DNA of 64,000 nucleotides from Mycolicibacterium stellerae (GTDB lineage: Bacteria; Actinomycetota; Actinomycetes; Mycobacteriales; Mycobacteriaceae): the NCBI RefSeq assembly GCF_003719305.1, contig NZ_RARC01000034.1:1-64000 (forward strand), in the 5' to 3' direction. This document shows positions 48,371-58,483 of this stretch, piece after piece. The position numbers and the translations under genes are program-made. The notes under the pieces were generated by a model. It had not been told where the DNA came from, did no database searches, and saw only the letters and a list, made by a program, of their open reading frames with translations. Positions within the stretch are counted from its first letter, which is position 1, and each line of letters starts with the position of its first letter.

Positions 48371-49887
48371 CCGTCGTCTCCTGGGTTATTCGAATTGCTG
48401 ACGGAGTACTTCACGCCGTCGGGCCCAACGACCTCCCCGCTTGACGGGCTGTAGACCGCACTCCCTGGTGCCGGAGTGTACGTGCACGGGTTGGGCTGTT
48501 GTCCACTGCACTGGACGCTGCCCGCATTCGGCGGGGTCAGCGGGTCGCTGACCGGTTGGGGTGACCCGCCGGGGGGTAGCTGATCGGCGGGCAACGGGTT
48601 CATTCCGTTGTTCACCGACGGCGCGGGTATCACGAAGCCGGGTTTGACCGGCTGGTCGCAGCGCGCCGCGGGCGCCGGGCAGTTCACGATCTGGTTCGGA
48701 TCGCCGTACCACGGGTTGGTGCCGAGCGGAATGTAGGGCTCGTTGCCACGGCATTCCTTCGGGGTCGCCGCGCGCTTGCCCGGCACGTCGGCACACGGAT
48801 AGTTCCTGGCACCGCGGACCACGTTGTTGGCCTCTTTTGGGATCTTGCAGTAGGTCCCCGACGGCAGCGGCGCCATGCTGGTGTCCGCCGGTGACCGCCA
48901 CTCCGACGCGGGCAGAAAGCCGGTCAGACACGGTGGCGGCTGGTTGATGGACAGCCCGAAGTGCAGCAGGCCCTCGTTCTCGAAGATCGTTCCCGCCTGC
49001 GCCACCGAGGCGCCCTGAGGCAGGATCACAAGCGCCTGCTCGAGACCCTTGTTATAGCGCTTCAGCATGTCGATGACGACTTCCAGATTCGCCAACGTCT
49101 GCGGCAGAGATTCGCGGACGTCGCTGAACGTGGCCGCCACCTGATCCAGCGTCGGAGCCGCCTGCTGCAAACCACTGCGCAGCGCCTGATCCTCCGAAGC
49201 TGACTGCGCGGCAAGGATATTCAGGTTGCGTGACCACTGCTGGATGGCATCGCCGGACTGCACCTGGCTGTCCAGGATCGGCGCCGAGTTGTCGATGATG
49301 TCGTTGATCTGCGGCAGGTTCTCCTGGAAGCCCTGGGCGAGGTTGGTCGTCCCGTCGACCAGGCGTTGCAACCCGGGGCCCAATCCGCCCACCGCCTTCG
49401 ACGTCTCGGTGAGCAGCCCGTCGATCTTCTCTTTCGGCAGCACCGCAAGGCCGCGGTTGGCAGCGTCCAACGCAGGGCCGACCTCGCTGGGCACCGTCCC
49501 GGCGGTGATCGTCTGCCCGTTGCTGAAGTACTGACCGGGGTTGCCGGTCGACACCAGGTCGAGGTACTGCTCACCGATCGCCGACACCGAATGGACGTTG
49601 GCGGTTGCGTCTTTGGGGATCTTGAACTTGTTGTCGATGCTCATCGTCGCCAGGACGCCGTTCTCAGTCGGCTCGACGGCGGTGACCTTGCCGATCTGAG
49701 TGCCCCGGTAGGTGACGTTGGCCGTCGAGTACAGCCCGCCGGAACGCGGCAGGTCGGCGTAGAGCTTGTACTGCCCGACGCCTGCCAGGCTGGGCACCCG
49801 CAGGTAATACCAGCCCAGCACGACCAAGGCGATGATGGTGAGGATCGTGAACAGCACCAACTGAATCTTGATGAACCGTGTCAGCAC
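48340..49887 (-). CDS. mce1F: Mce1F, MlaD-domain lipid-import subunit
   Basis: A 515-residue protein (the M. tuberculosis protein also has 515): membrane helix at about 8-28, MCE/MlaD domain to about 125 (GGLYSTANVTYRGTQIGKVTAVEP), a long coiled-coil region, and a Pro/Gly/Asn-rich C-terminus with paired cysteines. Mce1A-F form a hetero-hexameric tube carrying fatty or mycolic acids across the cell wall to the YrbE permease. The start is 3 bp after the mce1E stop. Confidence 0.93.
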   Translation of the reverse strand: MLTRFIKIQLVLFTILTIIALVVLGWYYLRVPSLAGVGQYKLYADLPRSGGLYSTANVTYRGTQIGKVTAVEPTENGVLATMSIDNKFKIPKDATANVHSVSAIGEQYLDLVSTGNPGQYFSNGQTITAGTVPSEVGPALDAANRGLAVLPKEKIDGLLTETSKAVGGLGPGLQRLVDGTTNLAQGFQENLPQINDIIDNSAPILDSQVQSGDAIQQWSRNLNILAAQSASEDQALRSGLQQAAPTLDQVAATFSDVRESLPQTLANLEVVIDMLKRYNKGLEQALVILPQGASVAQAGTIFENEGLLHFGLSINQPPPCLTGFLPASEWRSPADTSMAPLPSGTYCKIPKEANNVVRGARNYPCADVPGKRAATPKECRGNEPYIPLGTNPWYGDPNQIVNCPAPAARCDQPVKPGFVIPAPSVNNGMNPLPADQLPPGGSPQPVSDPLTPPNAGSVQCSGQQPNPCTYTPAPGSAVYSPSSGEVVGPDGVKYSVSNSNNPGDDGWKEMLAPAS

Positions 49888-49890
49888 TGG

Positions 49891-51039
49891 TCATTCACCC
49901 CTTTCCACAAGTGGTCCGCCCGGCGCGTCGTGCGGGTTCGGCGTGAAGCGCACATCGGGGATCATCGTTTCCGGGTCGCGGCCCCACGATTGCTCGAGTG
50001 CGCGCAGCATGCCCGAGACACCGGTTCCGGTCAGGATGCCGTTGTCGAGGGCGCTCAGCGTCAGGTCGACGTTGAGCGACACGTTGATGTAGTCGCCGCG
50101 CACCACCTTCGGCACGTTCTCGATGCTGAACGGTGCGGTGAGGAGCAGCTTGAGCGCCCCGAGGAGATACGGCGACGCCTTGCCGAGTTGCTTGAGCGGA
50201 CGCTGCAGATTCTGCAGGTTGGTGTGCAGGTTGGCGCTCGTCGGTGCGAGCGCCGCGTCGGCAGCCTTGCTGATCCGGCCCAGCGACACGACGGCGTCGG
50301 CGAACAGATCCCTTGTGTCGGCGAAATGCTTGATCAGCGGCGGGAATTCGGTCAACACCCGGTCCAGGGTGTTGTTCCGGTCGGCCACGATCGTCAGCAA
50401 CCTGTTGGTCGAATCGATCGCCCGGGTGATGTCGTTGCGCTGCTGATTCAAGTTGTCGGTGAACGTGTCCAGCCGGCCGAGGAATTCACGGATCTGATCG
50501 GCGCGCCCGGTGAGCAGGTTGTTGACCTCGGTCTGGATGACCTCCAGGTTCGGAATGCCGCCGCCGCTCAGAATCGTGGCGATACTGGCCAGCACCCGCT
50601 CCGTAGTCGGGAACGCCGAGGCGTTCTTCAGCGGAATGGTGTCGCCGTTCTTCAACTCGCCCGTTGGATCCGGCGGCGGGTCGAGCTGTACGTGCTGCGA
50701 GCCGAGGAGGCTGGTCTGCCCGATCTTGGCCAACGTGTTCGCGGGCAGCTTCACGTCGGGCTGCAGGTCAAGCGTCAGGGTCGCGACCCAGTTCTTCAAC
50801 TCGATCGAGCGCACCCGGCCGACATACACATCGGCCACGCGGACGCGGCTGTTGACGTTGAGCGCCAACGTGTCCGGCATCTGCACGTAGATCGTCGTCT
50901 TCTTCGATCCGGTGCCAGGACCGCCCGGCAACGGCACGTTCGCGATGCCGCGCCAACCGCCGCAGGAGGTCAGCACCACCGCGATCCCCAACAGCGCCAC
51001 GGCGCGGATCGCGATCCGGCTCCATTTACGCGCGGTCAT
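49891..51039 (-). CDS. mce1E: Mce1E lipoprotein (LprK-like)
   Basis: A 382-residue MCE protein that differs from its siblings by a lipoprotein signal (LLGIAVVLTSCGG). The MCE domain (VRVADVYVGRVRSIEL) is followed by helical sequence and a short tail, lacking the proline-rich extension of Mce1C, D and F. The ATG overlaps the mce1D stop by one base (TAATG). Confidence 0.93.
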   Translation of the reverse strand: MTARKWSRIAIRAVALLGIAVVLTSCGGWRGIANVPLPGGPGTGSKKTTIYVQMPDTLALNVNSRVRVADVYVGRVRSIELKNWVATLTLDLQPDVKLPANTLAKIGQTSLLGSQHVQLDPPPDPTGELKNGDTIPLKNASAFPTTERVLASIATILSGGGIPNLEVIQTEVNNLLTGRADQIREFLGRLDTFTDNLNQQRNDITRAIDSTNRLLTIVADRNNTLDRVLTEFPPLIKHFADTRDLFADAVVSLGRISKAADAALAPTSANLHTNLQNLQRPLKQLGKASPYLLGALKLLLTAPFSIENVPKVVRGDYINVSLNVDLTLSALDNGILTGTGVSGMLRALEQSWGRDPETMIPDVRFTPNPHDAPGGPLVERGE

Positions 51040-52673
51040 TAGCCCCCTCCAGCTTCAGCGGGCAGCGGCGGGCCAGCCGGCGCCGGTGCGGCTGCCGGAG
51101 CGGCCGCGGGTGCGGGCGCGATGGCGCCGAGCGGATCGCCAGGGATGACACCCGGCGACGGACCCGGCACGGGTCCCGGCTGCGGATACCACGGCGGTGG
51201 CAGCGGCTGGTTCTCGTTGTAGGCGTTCGGCGGCCCGGGCAGCCTGCCGTCGTTGACGCCGAATGCCGGTGGCGCGCCTGGGATCACGCAGTCGGGGCCG
51301 CCCAGCAGCTCGGCGAGGCACTCCGGCGTGAGATTTCGTTCGGTGTGCGGCTGCACCTCGATACCCTGCATGCCCGGCGCGGCGACCCAGCCCGGCTCGT
51401 GGTTGCCGTGCGAGAACAAGGTGTCTCGCGACCAGATCCCCGGCACGGTGGTGTCCTTGTAACCCGGCTGTGGTTGCAGCCGCGGCTCGGAGTAGGAGAT
51501 CTGCTTGGGAAGCGTCATGGCGCCGACGAACTGGTTGATCCCGATCGGCGGGAAGTTGAATTTGATCGCATCCAGGATCGGCGCCAGGTATTGCGCGCAC
51601 AGTTCGGCGGACTCCTGATAGCCCATCCGGCTGCCTGCCTGGATCGAGCTGCAGATGAACTGCATCGGGTTGGCGAAGCTGGCGACCGCCGGCAGACCAA
51701 CGATGCCGCCGGAGTTCGGCGAGGTGATGTTCATCAGGTTCGCGCCGAGGTTCGGGAACACGTGCAGACCGGTTTCCAGACCGTCCAGCGGCTCAGGCTG
51801 CAGGATCGCGTTGGTCACCTCGGCGAGGTTGTCGACGTCGTGGGCGAGCACCTGGCCGTTCTCACCGATGAACTTGCGGGTCGTCGTCAGCAGATTGTTC
51901 AGATCGTGCAGCGCCGTCGCGAGTTCGTTGTCGGTGTTGGTGAACGAATTCGTGAACTGGGCGAGGTCGTTGTTCAACGCCACGAACTGCTGGTCGCTCT
52001 TGTGCAGTGCGTTGACGAACAGCGCCAAACTCTTGATCACCGCGAAGAAGTCGCCGCGGCCCTCGTTGAGCGTGGTGACCGCCTCGGACAGGCCGGTGAG
52101 CGTCTTGTTGATCTCCTCGCCCTTGCCTGCCAGCCCGTCGGAGAAGGACTCGATGACGTCACCGAACGGGCCCTTCGGTTGCTCCTTCGTCGGGCCCAGA
52201 TCGGTGAGGATCCGGTTGATCGAGTCACGCAACTCGTCGTACTCGACGGGCACTTGCGTGCGGTCCAGCGGGATGGTGGCGTTGTTCTCCAACTCGGGCC
52301 CGCCGGTGTAGGGCGGCGAAAGCTGGATGGTGCGCGACGCGACCAGGCTCGGGTTCAGGATCGACGCCGTCGCGTTGGCAGGCACCTTGTACTTGTTCTC
52401 GTAATGGAAGGTGACCTTCATCTTGTCGCCGGCCGGTTCGATGGAGTCGATCGAGCCGACCTTGACGCCCATGATCTGGATCTTGTCACCGGGGTACAGC
52501 GCCAGCGTGTCCGAGAAGTAGGCGACGACGGTGTTGGTGGTGAGCTTCTTGTAGAGCTGCCACCCGACGATGCCCGCGACGAGCGCGAGCACAGCGACAA
52601 CCGCGCCGATGATCACAGCTGTCCGAGATACGTTCGGCAGCTTCATGTTTCGCACGTTGAAAATAGTCGACAT
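51039..52673 (-). CDS. mce1D: Mce1D, MlaD-domain lipid-import subunit
   Basis: A 544-residue protein: helix at about 18-40, MCE domain with GDKIQIMGVKVGSIDSIEPAGDKMKVTFHY, long helical tube-forming region, and a Pro/Ala-rich C-terminus. ATG 52673 is chosen from the family N-terminus (MSTIFNVRNMKLPNVSRTAV); the frame upstream is the antisense of mce1C's proline-rich end. It starts 10 bp after mce1C. Confidence 0.93.
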   Translation of the reverse strand: MSTIFNVRNMKLPNVSRTAVIIGAVVAVLALVAGIVGWQLYKKLTTNTVVAYFSDTLALYPGDKIQIMGVKVGSIDSIEPAGDKMKVTFHYENKYKVPANATASILNPSLVASRTIQLSPPYTGGPELENNATIPLDRTQVPVEYDELRDSINRILTDLGPTKEQPKGPFGDVIESFSDGLAGKGEEINKTLTGLSEAVTTLNEGRGDFFAVIKSLALFVNALHKSDQQFVALNNDLAQFTNSFTNTDNELATALHDLNNLLTTTRKFIGENGQVLAHDVDNLAEVTNAILQPEPLDGLETGLHVFPNLGANLMNITSPNSGGIVGLPAVASFANPMQFICSSIQAGSRMGYQESAELCAQYLAPILDAIKFNFPPIGINQFVGAMTLPKQISYSEPRLQPQPGYKDTTVPGIWSRDTLFSHGNHEPGWVAAPGMQGIEVQPHTERNLTPECLAELLGGPDCVIPGAPPAFGVNDGRLPGPPNAYNENQPLPPPWYPQPGPVPGPSPGVIPGDPLGAIAPAPAAAPAAAPAPAGPPLPAEAGGG

Positions 52674-52683
52674 CGCTTCGCCC

Positions 52684-54279
52684 CTACCCGTTCTGCGAAC
52701 CCGGTGGAAGGAACGGCGGATTGCCAGGCAGCAGAGGCACATCGGCAGGCCCTGGCGCTGGCCCCGGTCCCGGCGGCGGCGGAGGCCCGTCGAGCGCTGG
52801 CGGCAGTGGAGCGATACCCGGCGTGAAATCAGGTCCTTCGGGTGGCAGCGGCCCGACCGGCACGGTGCGCGCGCCCGGCGGGGCCGGCGGCAGCGCCGCG
52901 GGCACCCCTGGCATATCCGGCGGCAACTGACCGGGAACGGCTGCGGCGGGAACACCGGGGGTGAAGCCGGGGCCGTTGGGGTTCGGCGGTGAGGTCAACA
53001 CGTCGGGCAAGGTGTAGTCGGTGCCGGGCGGGTTCGAGTACGGGTTCGGCCCGAACGGGCCGGTGGACAGGTGCGAGCACGGCAGCGGATCGTTGGGGCG
53101 CGGCAGGTTCTCCGGCGTCGGGGTGTACGAGCACGGGTGACCGGCGACCACGGCGGGGCCAGGATTCGCCGGGGTGCCTTCCAGAACTTCGGGACCCGGC
53201 GCAGGAGCACCGTTGGGGAAGCGGGCGCCGTTCGGATCTGGGAACCGCCATGACGGCAGGCCCGCGTCACCCCAGAACTTCTCCGGGTCGATGCCGCGCT
53301 TCTTGAACGCTGCGTCGATGAACGGCTGCAGCAGCCACGGCGGCAGCAGGTTGACAAGCAGCACCTTGAAGAAGGGTCCGGACGCGATCGCCTCGGCCAG
53401 GGACGCGGTGAACTTGCTCAACGTGGACAGCACGTCGACGAGGTCGAACTTGCGGTCCTTGAGGATGTCGCTGATCGTTCTCAGCTGTTCCAGCACGTGG
53501 TTGAGATTCGGGTTGTCGTTGACGAATCCGGCCACCTGCGCCGAGAACTGACCGACCCGCTCCAGCAGCATGCTCACCGCGTAGCTGCGCTCGTTGACGG
53601 CGGCCAGCAGGGTCTGCGCGTTCGTCAGCAGCGCATTGACCTGCTCGCTGCGGTTACCGAGTACGCCCGCGATCTTGTTGGCGTTGGCCAGTAGCTTGCG
53701 GACGTCCTCATCACGCTTGCCGATGGTGTCGGAGAACCGGGCGACACCGTCGAGGGCGGCACTCAGGTGGGGGTAGGTCTGGTCGATCGTCTCCGAGAGC
53801 ACGTTCAGCGAACGCTTCACCGTCTCGGTGTCCCACCCGGAGGCGGCCTTCGTCACGTCGAAGAACGCGTCGTAGATCTGGTAGGGCGTCGTGGTTTGAC
53901 CAAGCGGCAGAACACCATTGGCGCCCAATGCCTCGGTCCCGCGCGGCTCGATCTCCAGGTTCTTGCGGCCAAGGATCGTGTCGGTGCGGATGGCCGCCCG
54001 GCTTTCGGTGCCGATCTGCGTCCCGTCGAGGGTGTAGCCGATCTTGACCTTGTCGCCCTCGATCGCGAACGAGCGCACCTGGCCGACGTCGACGCCCGCG
54101 ATGCGCACCTTGTCGCCGCCGCTCAACCCGCCGGTATCGGTGAACTGCGCGTAGTACATCGGCTGGGCGAACAGCACCGGGACGCTGGCGAAGCTCTGCC
54201 CCACCCCGATCACGAGGACCAGGATGAGGATGCCAATCAACCCGTTGCGGACGCGGTTCGAACCCTCTAAGACTCTCAT
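52684..54279 (-). CDS. mce1C: Mce1C, MlaD-domain lipid-import subunit
   Basis: A 531-residue protein: helix at about 11-32, MCE domain (TGGLSGGDKVRIAGVDVGQVRSFAIEGDKVKIGYTLDG), helical region to about 330, and a very long Pro/Gly-rich tail of some 180 residues with runs such as PPPPPGPGPAPGP. ATG 54279 overlaps the mce1B stop as ATGA. The disordered tail may anchor the complex in the cell wall. Confidence 0.93.
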   Translation of the reverse strand: MRVLEGSNRVRNGLIGILILVLVIGVGQSFASVPVLFAQPMYYAQFTDTGGLSGGDKVRIAGVDVGQVRSFAIEGDKVKIGYTLDGTQIGTESRAAIRTDTILGRKNLEIEPRGTEALGANGVLPLGQTTTPYQIYDAFFDVTKAASGWDTETVKRSLNVLSETIDQTYPHLSAALDGVARFSDTIGKRDEDVRKLLANANKIAGVLGNRSEQVNALLTNAQTLLAAVNERSYAVSMLLERVGQFSAQVAGFVNDNPNLNHVLEQLRTISDILKDRKFDLVDVLSTLSKFTASLAEAIASGPFFKVLLVNLLPPWLLQPFIDAAFKKRGIDPEKFWGDAGLPSWRFPDPNGARFPNGAPAPGPEVLEGTPANPGPAVVAGHPCSYTPTPENLPRPNDPLPCSHLSTGPFGPNPYSNPPGTDYTLPDVLTSPPNPNGPGFTPGVPAAAVPGQLPPDMPGVPAALPPAPPGARTVPVGPLPPEGPDFTPGIAPLPPALDGPPPPPGPGPAPGPADVPLLPGNPPFLPPGSQNG

Positions 54280-55307
54280 TGCGGCGTGCACCGACCCGTC
54301 GGCTGCGACCAGACCTTGACCGATCGCACCGGTCCGCCCGGCTGCAAGCCGGGAAGCTTGAGCGTGACGTCGCAGGCGTAGAAGTTGAAGAAGTCACCGT
54401 AGACGCCGCCTGCCCGGCCGATGATCTTCAGTGCCGTCGGAAGCCTGGTCAGGGTGTCGTTCAACTCGTCCTTCTGGTCGACGAGCGGCTGCTGGATGAC
54501 CTCCAGATTGCCGATGGTGTCCTTCAGCAGCGGACGGTTGTCGGCGAGTAGATCGCCGACGGTGCCCGCGGCGTCGCTGATGTCGGCGACCGAACTGGCG
54601 ATCGGGTCGGCGCGGTTCTTCAAGCCGGTGATCAGTTTCTCGAAGTCGACGACCGTTTCGTCGAACTGCTTCTGGTGTTTGACGGTGGTGTCCAGCACCG
54701 TGTTCAGGTTGCGGATCACCTCTCCGATGGCCTGATCCCGGTCGGCCAGCGCCGACGTGAGCTGACCCGTCTGGTCCAGGATGTCGTTGATGGTGCCGCC
54801 CTGGCCCTGGAAGATCGTGATGATCGACTGCGCGATGTTGTTGATCTTGTCGGGGTCCAGCGCACGGAACAACGGACGGAAGCCGCCGACCAACGCATCG
54901 AGGTCGAGCGCGGGCTCGGTGCGCTCCATCGGGATGGTCGAACCTGCGGGCAGCCGCTGGTCGCTGTCGCCGCGCTTGAGCTCCATGTAGCGATCGCCGA
55001 TCAGGTTCAGGTAACGAATCGACGCAGTCGTGCCCTGGAACAGCTGGAGGTCCCGCTCGACATCGAAGTGGACCTCTGCCACCCGCCCGCCGTCCTGCAG
55101 CTCGACCTTGGAAACCTTGCCCACCTCAACGCCCGACGCGCGGACGAACTGACCGGCGCGCAGACCACTGGCATTGCTGAAAAGAGCCGTATAGCCCGTC
55201 GTGCGGTCGAACCGCATCTGACCGAACACCACGATGATGATCGCGGTGAACAGCAGCAGCACCAGTGCAAAGGCGCCGAGCTTGATGGCTGTCCCGGTGA
55301 TTTTCAT
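54276..55307 (-). CDS. mce1B: Mce1B, MlaD-domain lipid-import subunit
   Basis: A 343-residue protein, the shortest of the six and close to its M. tuberculosis counterpart. Helix at about 8-29 (IKLGAFALVLLLFTAIIIVVFG), MCE domain (ASGLRAGQFVRASGVEVGKVSKVEL), helical region, ending with a Cys-containing tail without proline extension. ATG overlaps the mce1A stop as ATGA. Confidence 0.93.
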   Translation of the reverse strand: MKITGTAIKLGAFALVLLLFTAIIIVVFGQMRFDRTTGYTALFSNASGLRAGQFVRASGVEVGKVSKVELQDGGRVAEVHFDVERDLQLFQGTTASIRYLNLIGDRYMELKRGDSDQRLPAGSTIPMERTEPALDLDALVGGFRPLFRALDPDKINNIAQSIITIFQGQGGTINDILDQTGQLTSALADRDQAIGEVIRNLNTVLDTTVKHQKQFDETVVDFEKLITGLKNRADPIASSVADISDAAGTVGDLLADNRPLLKDTIGNLEVIQQPLVDQKDELNDTLTRLPTALKIIGRAGGVYGDFFNFYACDVTLKLPGLQPGGPVRSVKVWSQPTGRCTPQ

Positions 55308-56602
55308 GGGTTGATCGTGAACTCCCCGAGCTGACGGCCCCAGATGTACTCGCTTCCGGGGAAGATGAGCGGCACCGGGGCGAGGATTGGCGCTGGGCCG
55401 GGAATGACGAGGGGAAGCAGGCAGGGCGGCAGGCCTGCGCAACCGAACGGCGAGGCGAGCTCGATGTGGTTGTACGGCGCAATCGATGCGCCGGTGTCCA
55501 TCACCAGGTACGGGTTGGGCCACAGATCACGGGTGATGGGCTGCCAGCAGCCCGGCCTGCCCTCGGGTCCGCCGTGCGCGTTCACCCGGGGCAGGTTGTC
55601 GGGATAGACGTAGGCGTTGCCGGGGAACAGGATCTCCGAATGCGTGTTCAGCGAGTAGCCGTTGCCGCCGAGGACCGCGGCGAACTTCGGTTGGACGTCG
55701 TGATAGTTGCGAATCGTGCAGAACAACGCGGGGCTGTACTCATCGAGCAGCGCTGACGTGGGGATCAGGTCCTCGGCGCCGCGGATCAGGTACGGGCCGC
55801 CCTTCTCGAAGATCTCGGCCCCGGTGTTGCCGAATCCGATCGAGGCCATCAACGCCTGGTCGATGTTGCCCTGCTGTTCGTTGAGCGTGCGCGCCGTGGT
55901 GGCCGCATTCTCCAGACCGTCGAACAGATCGGGGGCGGCGTTGGCATACACGTCACCGAGGTCGGCAAGAAGCTGGTTGGTCCGCCGCAGCTGCGGCATC
56001 TTCGGGTTCAGGTCGGCGAGGATCTCGTTGCCGTTGATGACCGACTGGCCGAACCGGTCGCCGAGCCCCTGCAGCGCCTGAGCGGTCGCGGTGAGGGTCT
56101 GGTTCAGCTTGATCGGGTCGACCTTCTCCGACACCGACGTGATCGTCTCGAACAGCGTGTTGAACTCGGTGGTCACGTTGGTCGCATCGATGACGTCGGC
56201 GCTCGTGATGCGTTGTGAAGACGGATCTTTCGGCGATGTGAAGGAGATGTACTTGTTGCCGAACACCGTGGTGGCGTTGATCTTGGCGTCCACGTTCGCC
56301 GGGATCAGGTGCATGTACTTCGGGTTCACGTCCATCGTGATCTTGGCGCGCGGCTGGTCGCCGACGGTGACCTCGTCGACACTGGCCACCCGGCCGATCT
56401 CGACACCGTTGTAGGTGACCTTCGCGCCGGGGTCCATCGAAAGACCCGCCCGTTGCGACATCATCGTCAGCTGCTCGCGCGGCAGGAAGTCGCCGCGGAA
56501 CTGGAAGTACACCAGCGCGGTCACGGCGATCATCAACACGGACAGCACAACGCCTGCGAGCTTGTACGGCGGTGTGCGGGATGCGTTGACCGGGGCTGTC
56601 AT
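55304..56602 (-). CDS. mce1A: Mce1A, MlaD-domain lipid-import subunit
   Basis: A 432-residue protein: helix at about 14-33, MCE domain with AGLSMDPGAKVTYNGVEIGRVASVDEV, then the helical and C-terminal regions that follow in all Mce1A proteins. An Arg-Gly-Asp tripeptide occurs at 36-38, right after the helix; RGD is an integrin-binding motif in other proteins, but here it is probably chance. ATG 56602 begins 4 bp after yrbE1B. Confidence 0.93.
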   Translation of the reverse strand: MTAPVNASRTPPYKLAGVVLSVLMIAVTALVYFQFRGDFLPREQLTMMSQRAGLSMDPGAKVTYNGVEIGRVASVDEVTVGDQPRAKITMDVNPKYMHLIPANVDAKINATTVFGNKYISFTSPKDPSSQRITSADVIDATNVTTEFNTLFETITSVSEKVDPIKLNQTLTATAQALQGLGDRFGQSVINGNEILADLNPKMPQLRRTNQLLADLGDVYANAAPDLFDGLENAATTARTLNEQQGNIDQALMASIGFGNTGAEIFEKGGPYLIRGAEDLIPTSALLDEYSPALFCTIRNYHDVQPKFAAVLGGNGYSLNTHSEILFPGNAYVYPDNLPRVNAHGGPEGRPGCWQPITRDLWPNPYLVMDTGASIAPYNHIELASPFGCAGLPPCLLPLVIPGPAPILAPVPLIFPGSEYIWGRQLGEFTINP

Positions 56603-56606
56603 GCCG

Positions 56607-57476
56607 CTACACCGTGAGGTTGAAGTTCGGGTCGGTGCCGTAAAGCGCCAACGATGCGAACAGGACAACGATCACGATGGCGGTCAGCGAGGTACGCATC
56701 GACCGGCCGACGGCCTCGCCGACGCCGACCGGTCCGCCGCTGGCGTAGTAGCCGTAGTAGCAGTGGTTGAGCATGACGATCACCGAGATGATGATCGCCT
56801 GCACGAAGGACCAGAACACGTCATCGGGGCGCAGGAAGGTCCGGAAGTAGTGCTCGTAGGTGCCGATCGACTGGCCGTAGAAGAACGTCGTGGTCACCTG
56901 CGCGGACAGGAACGACATGATGATCGCCATCGCGTACAGCGGGATGATCACCACGAAGCCGGCCATGATGCGGGTGGACACCAGGTAGGAAATCGACTTG
57001 ATGCCCATCACCTCGAGGGCGTCGATCTCCTCGCTGATCCGCATGGCGCCGAGCTCGGCGGTGGCGCCAGCGCCGACGGTGGCCGCCAGCGCCTGACCCG
57101 CCACCACCGGGGCGGCGATGCGGACGTTGATCAGCGCGGCGAAGAAGCCGGTGAATGCCTCGACACCGATGTTGCCAAGCGACGCGAAGCCCTGGATCGC
57201 GACCAGCGACGAACCGGACAGAGTGACGAAGCCGACGATGGCGACGGTGCCACCGATGACGGCCATCGCGCCTGTGCCCATTCCGATCTCGGCGATAAGC
57301 CGCAGCGTCTCCCTGCGGTAGTACCGGAGTGCGTGTCCGATCGAGCCGACGGCCGTCACGACGAACCACGCGACGTGCCCGACGCTGTCGAGGAATCGGC
57401 CAGGCGCGGCAACTACATGTTCGGTGCGTGCGTATCCCCGCGGGAACCGCGAGCGCAGCACGTTGGAGGTCGCCAT
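56607..57476 (-). CDS. yrbE1B: YrbE1B, MlaE-type permease of the Mce1 transporter
   Basis: A 289-residue integral membrane protein of the MlaE/YrbE family, the same length as the M. tuberculosis protein. The conserved cytoplasmic EQ-like loop is visible as ELGAMRISEEIDALEVMGI. With YrbE1A and the ATPase MceG (encoded elsewhere) it forms the inner-membrane ABC part of the lipid importer. It begins one base after the yrbE1A stop. Confidence 0.94.
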   Translation of the reverse strand: MATSNVLRSRFPRGYARTEHVVAAPGRFLDSVGHVAWFVVTAVGSIGHALRYYRRETLRLIAEIGMGTGAMAVIGGTVAIVGFVTLSGSSLVAIQGFASLGNIGVEAFTGFFAALINVRIAAPVVAGQALAATVGAGATAELGAMRISEEIDALEVMGIKSISYLVSTRIMAGFVVIIPLYAMAIIMSFLSAQVTTTFFYGQSIGTYEHYFRTFLRPDDVFWSFVQAIIISVIVMLNHCYYGYYASGGPVGVGEAVGRSMRTSLTAIVIVVLFASLALYGTDPNFNLTV

Positions 57477-57477
57477 G

Positions 57478-58278
57478 TCAGCTTCCCGTCCCGAAGCGCA
57501 CGCCGATGGTCGTCAGCACCACGTTGACAGCGAACAGGGCGATGACACAGAGCACAAGCGTTTCGTTGACCGCGGTACCGACGCCCTTCGCGCCACCGGA
57601 AACGGTCAGGCCGCGGTAGCAGCCCACCAGGCCGGCGATCAGGCCGAACGTGGTGGCCTTGACGACCGATATCAGCACCTCGGGCAAGCCTGTCACGAGC
57701 GTCAGCGTCGTCACGTACGCACCCGCCGAGACGTTCTGCAGGTAGACGCCGAATATGAAGCCACCGACAAGTCCGATGGTGATCACGGCGCCGTTGAGTA
57801 GAAGTGCGACGAAAGTCGAGGCGACCACGCGGGGAACCACCAACCGATGGATCGGATCGATGCCGAGCACCTCGAGTGCGTCGATCTCCTCGCGGATGGT
57901 GCGGGCGCCCAGGTCGGCGCAGATGGCCGTGGATCCGGCGCCCGCGACGACGAGCACGGTCACCAACGGGCCCAGCTGAGTGACGGCGGCCAGGGCCGCG
58001 CCCGCGCCGGAAATGTCGGCGGCGCCGAACTCCGTCAGAAGGATGTTGAGGGTGAAGATGAGCAACACGGTCAAAGGTATGGAGACCGCGAGCGTCGGCA
58101 GGAACGAGACCTTGAACAGGAACCAGCTCTGCAGGATGAACTCCCGCCACTGGAATGGCCGGCGGAACAGTGCCTTGAAGGTGAGCACGCACATCCGCAC
58201 GAAGCCGCCGACAGCTTCCATCGCCGGCCGGGCCTGGTTGGCGATGTAGTCGCCTATCCCCGGTTGCGTCGCCGTCAC
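57478..58278 (-). CDS. yrbE1A: YrbE1A, MlaE-type permease of the Mce1 transporter
   Basis: A 266-residue MlaE-family permease with five or six helices and the conserved loop DLGARTIREEIDALEVLGIDPI. It is the first gene of the core transporter series and pairs with YrbE1B. GTG 58278 is the start; the 205-bp gap to fadD5 contains an imperfect palindrome and may hold a separate promoter. Confidence 0.94.
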   Translation of the reverse strand: MTATQPGIGDYIANQARPAMEAVGGFVRMCVLTFKALFRRPFQWREFILQSWFLFKVSFLPTLAVSIPLTVLLIFTLNILLTEFGAADISGAGAALAAVTQLGPLVTVLVVAGAGSTAICADLGARTIREEIDALEVLGIDPIHRLVVPRVVASTFVALLLNGAVITIGLVGGFIFGVYLQNVSAGAYVTTLTLVTGLPEVLISVVKATTFGLIAGLVGCYRGLTVSGGAKGVGTAVNETLVLCVIALFAVNVVLTTIGVRFGTGS

Positions 58279-58373
58279 CAGCGCGTTCCCACGCCAAGGC
58301 TGATATGGCGGTACGGCAGCCCCTGTCGCACGCCCCCTCCTTGCACTGGACCCCTTTGTGTGACCACCGTCTC

Positions 58374-58393
58374 CCTACTGACTGGTAGTAAGG
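58374..58393. promoter_or_regulatory. Imperfect palindrome between fadD5 and yrbE1A
   Basis: CCTACTGACT followed by GGTAGTAAGG forms a partial inverted repeat in the 205-bp fadD5-yrbE1A gap. It is the only structured element I see there and could be an operator; no regulator is evident nearby. Confidence 0.3.
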
Positions 58394-58483
58394 CGGACCA
58401 CAGGAATGTACACGATGCTGCCATGGGCCTGCACCGCATCCGGCGGATTGATCCTATAACCGTTAGCAAACCTATCTCCCCAG

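Noticed and set aside
49366..52826. Very long plus-strand frames antisense to mce1C-F
   Set aside because: Typical antisense openness of high-GC codon usage; no family pattern, while the minus strand encodes the Mce proteins.
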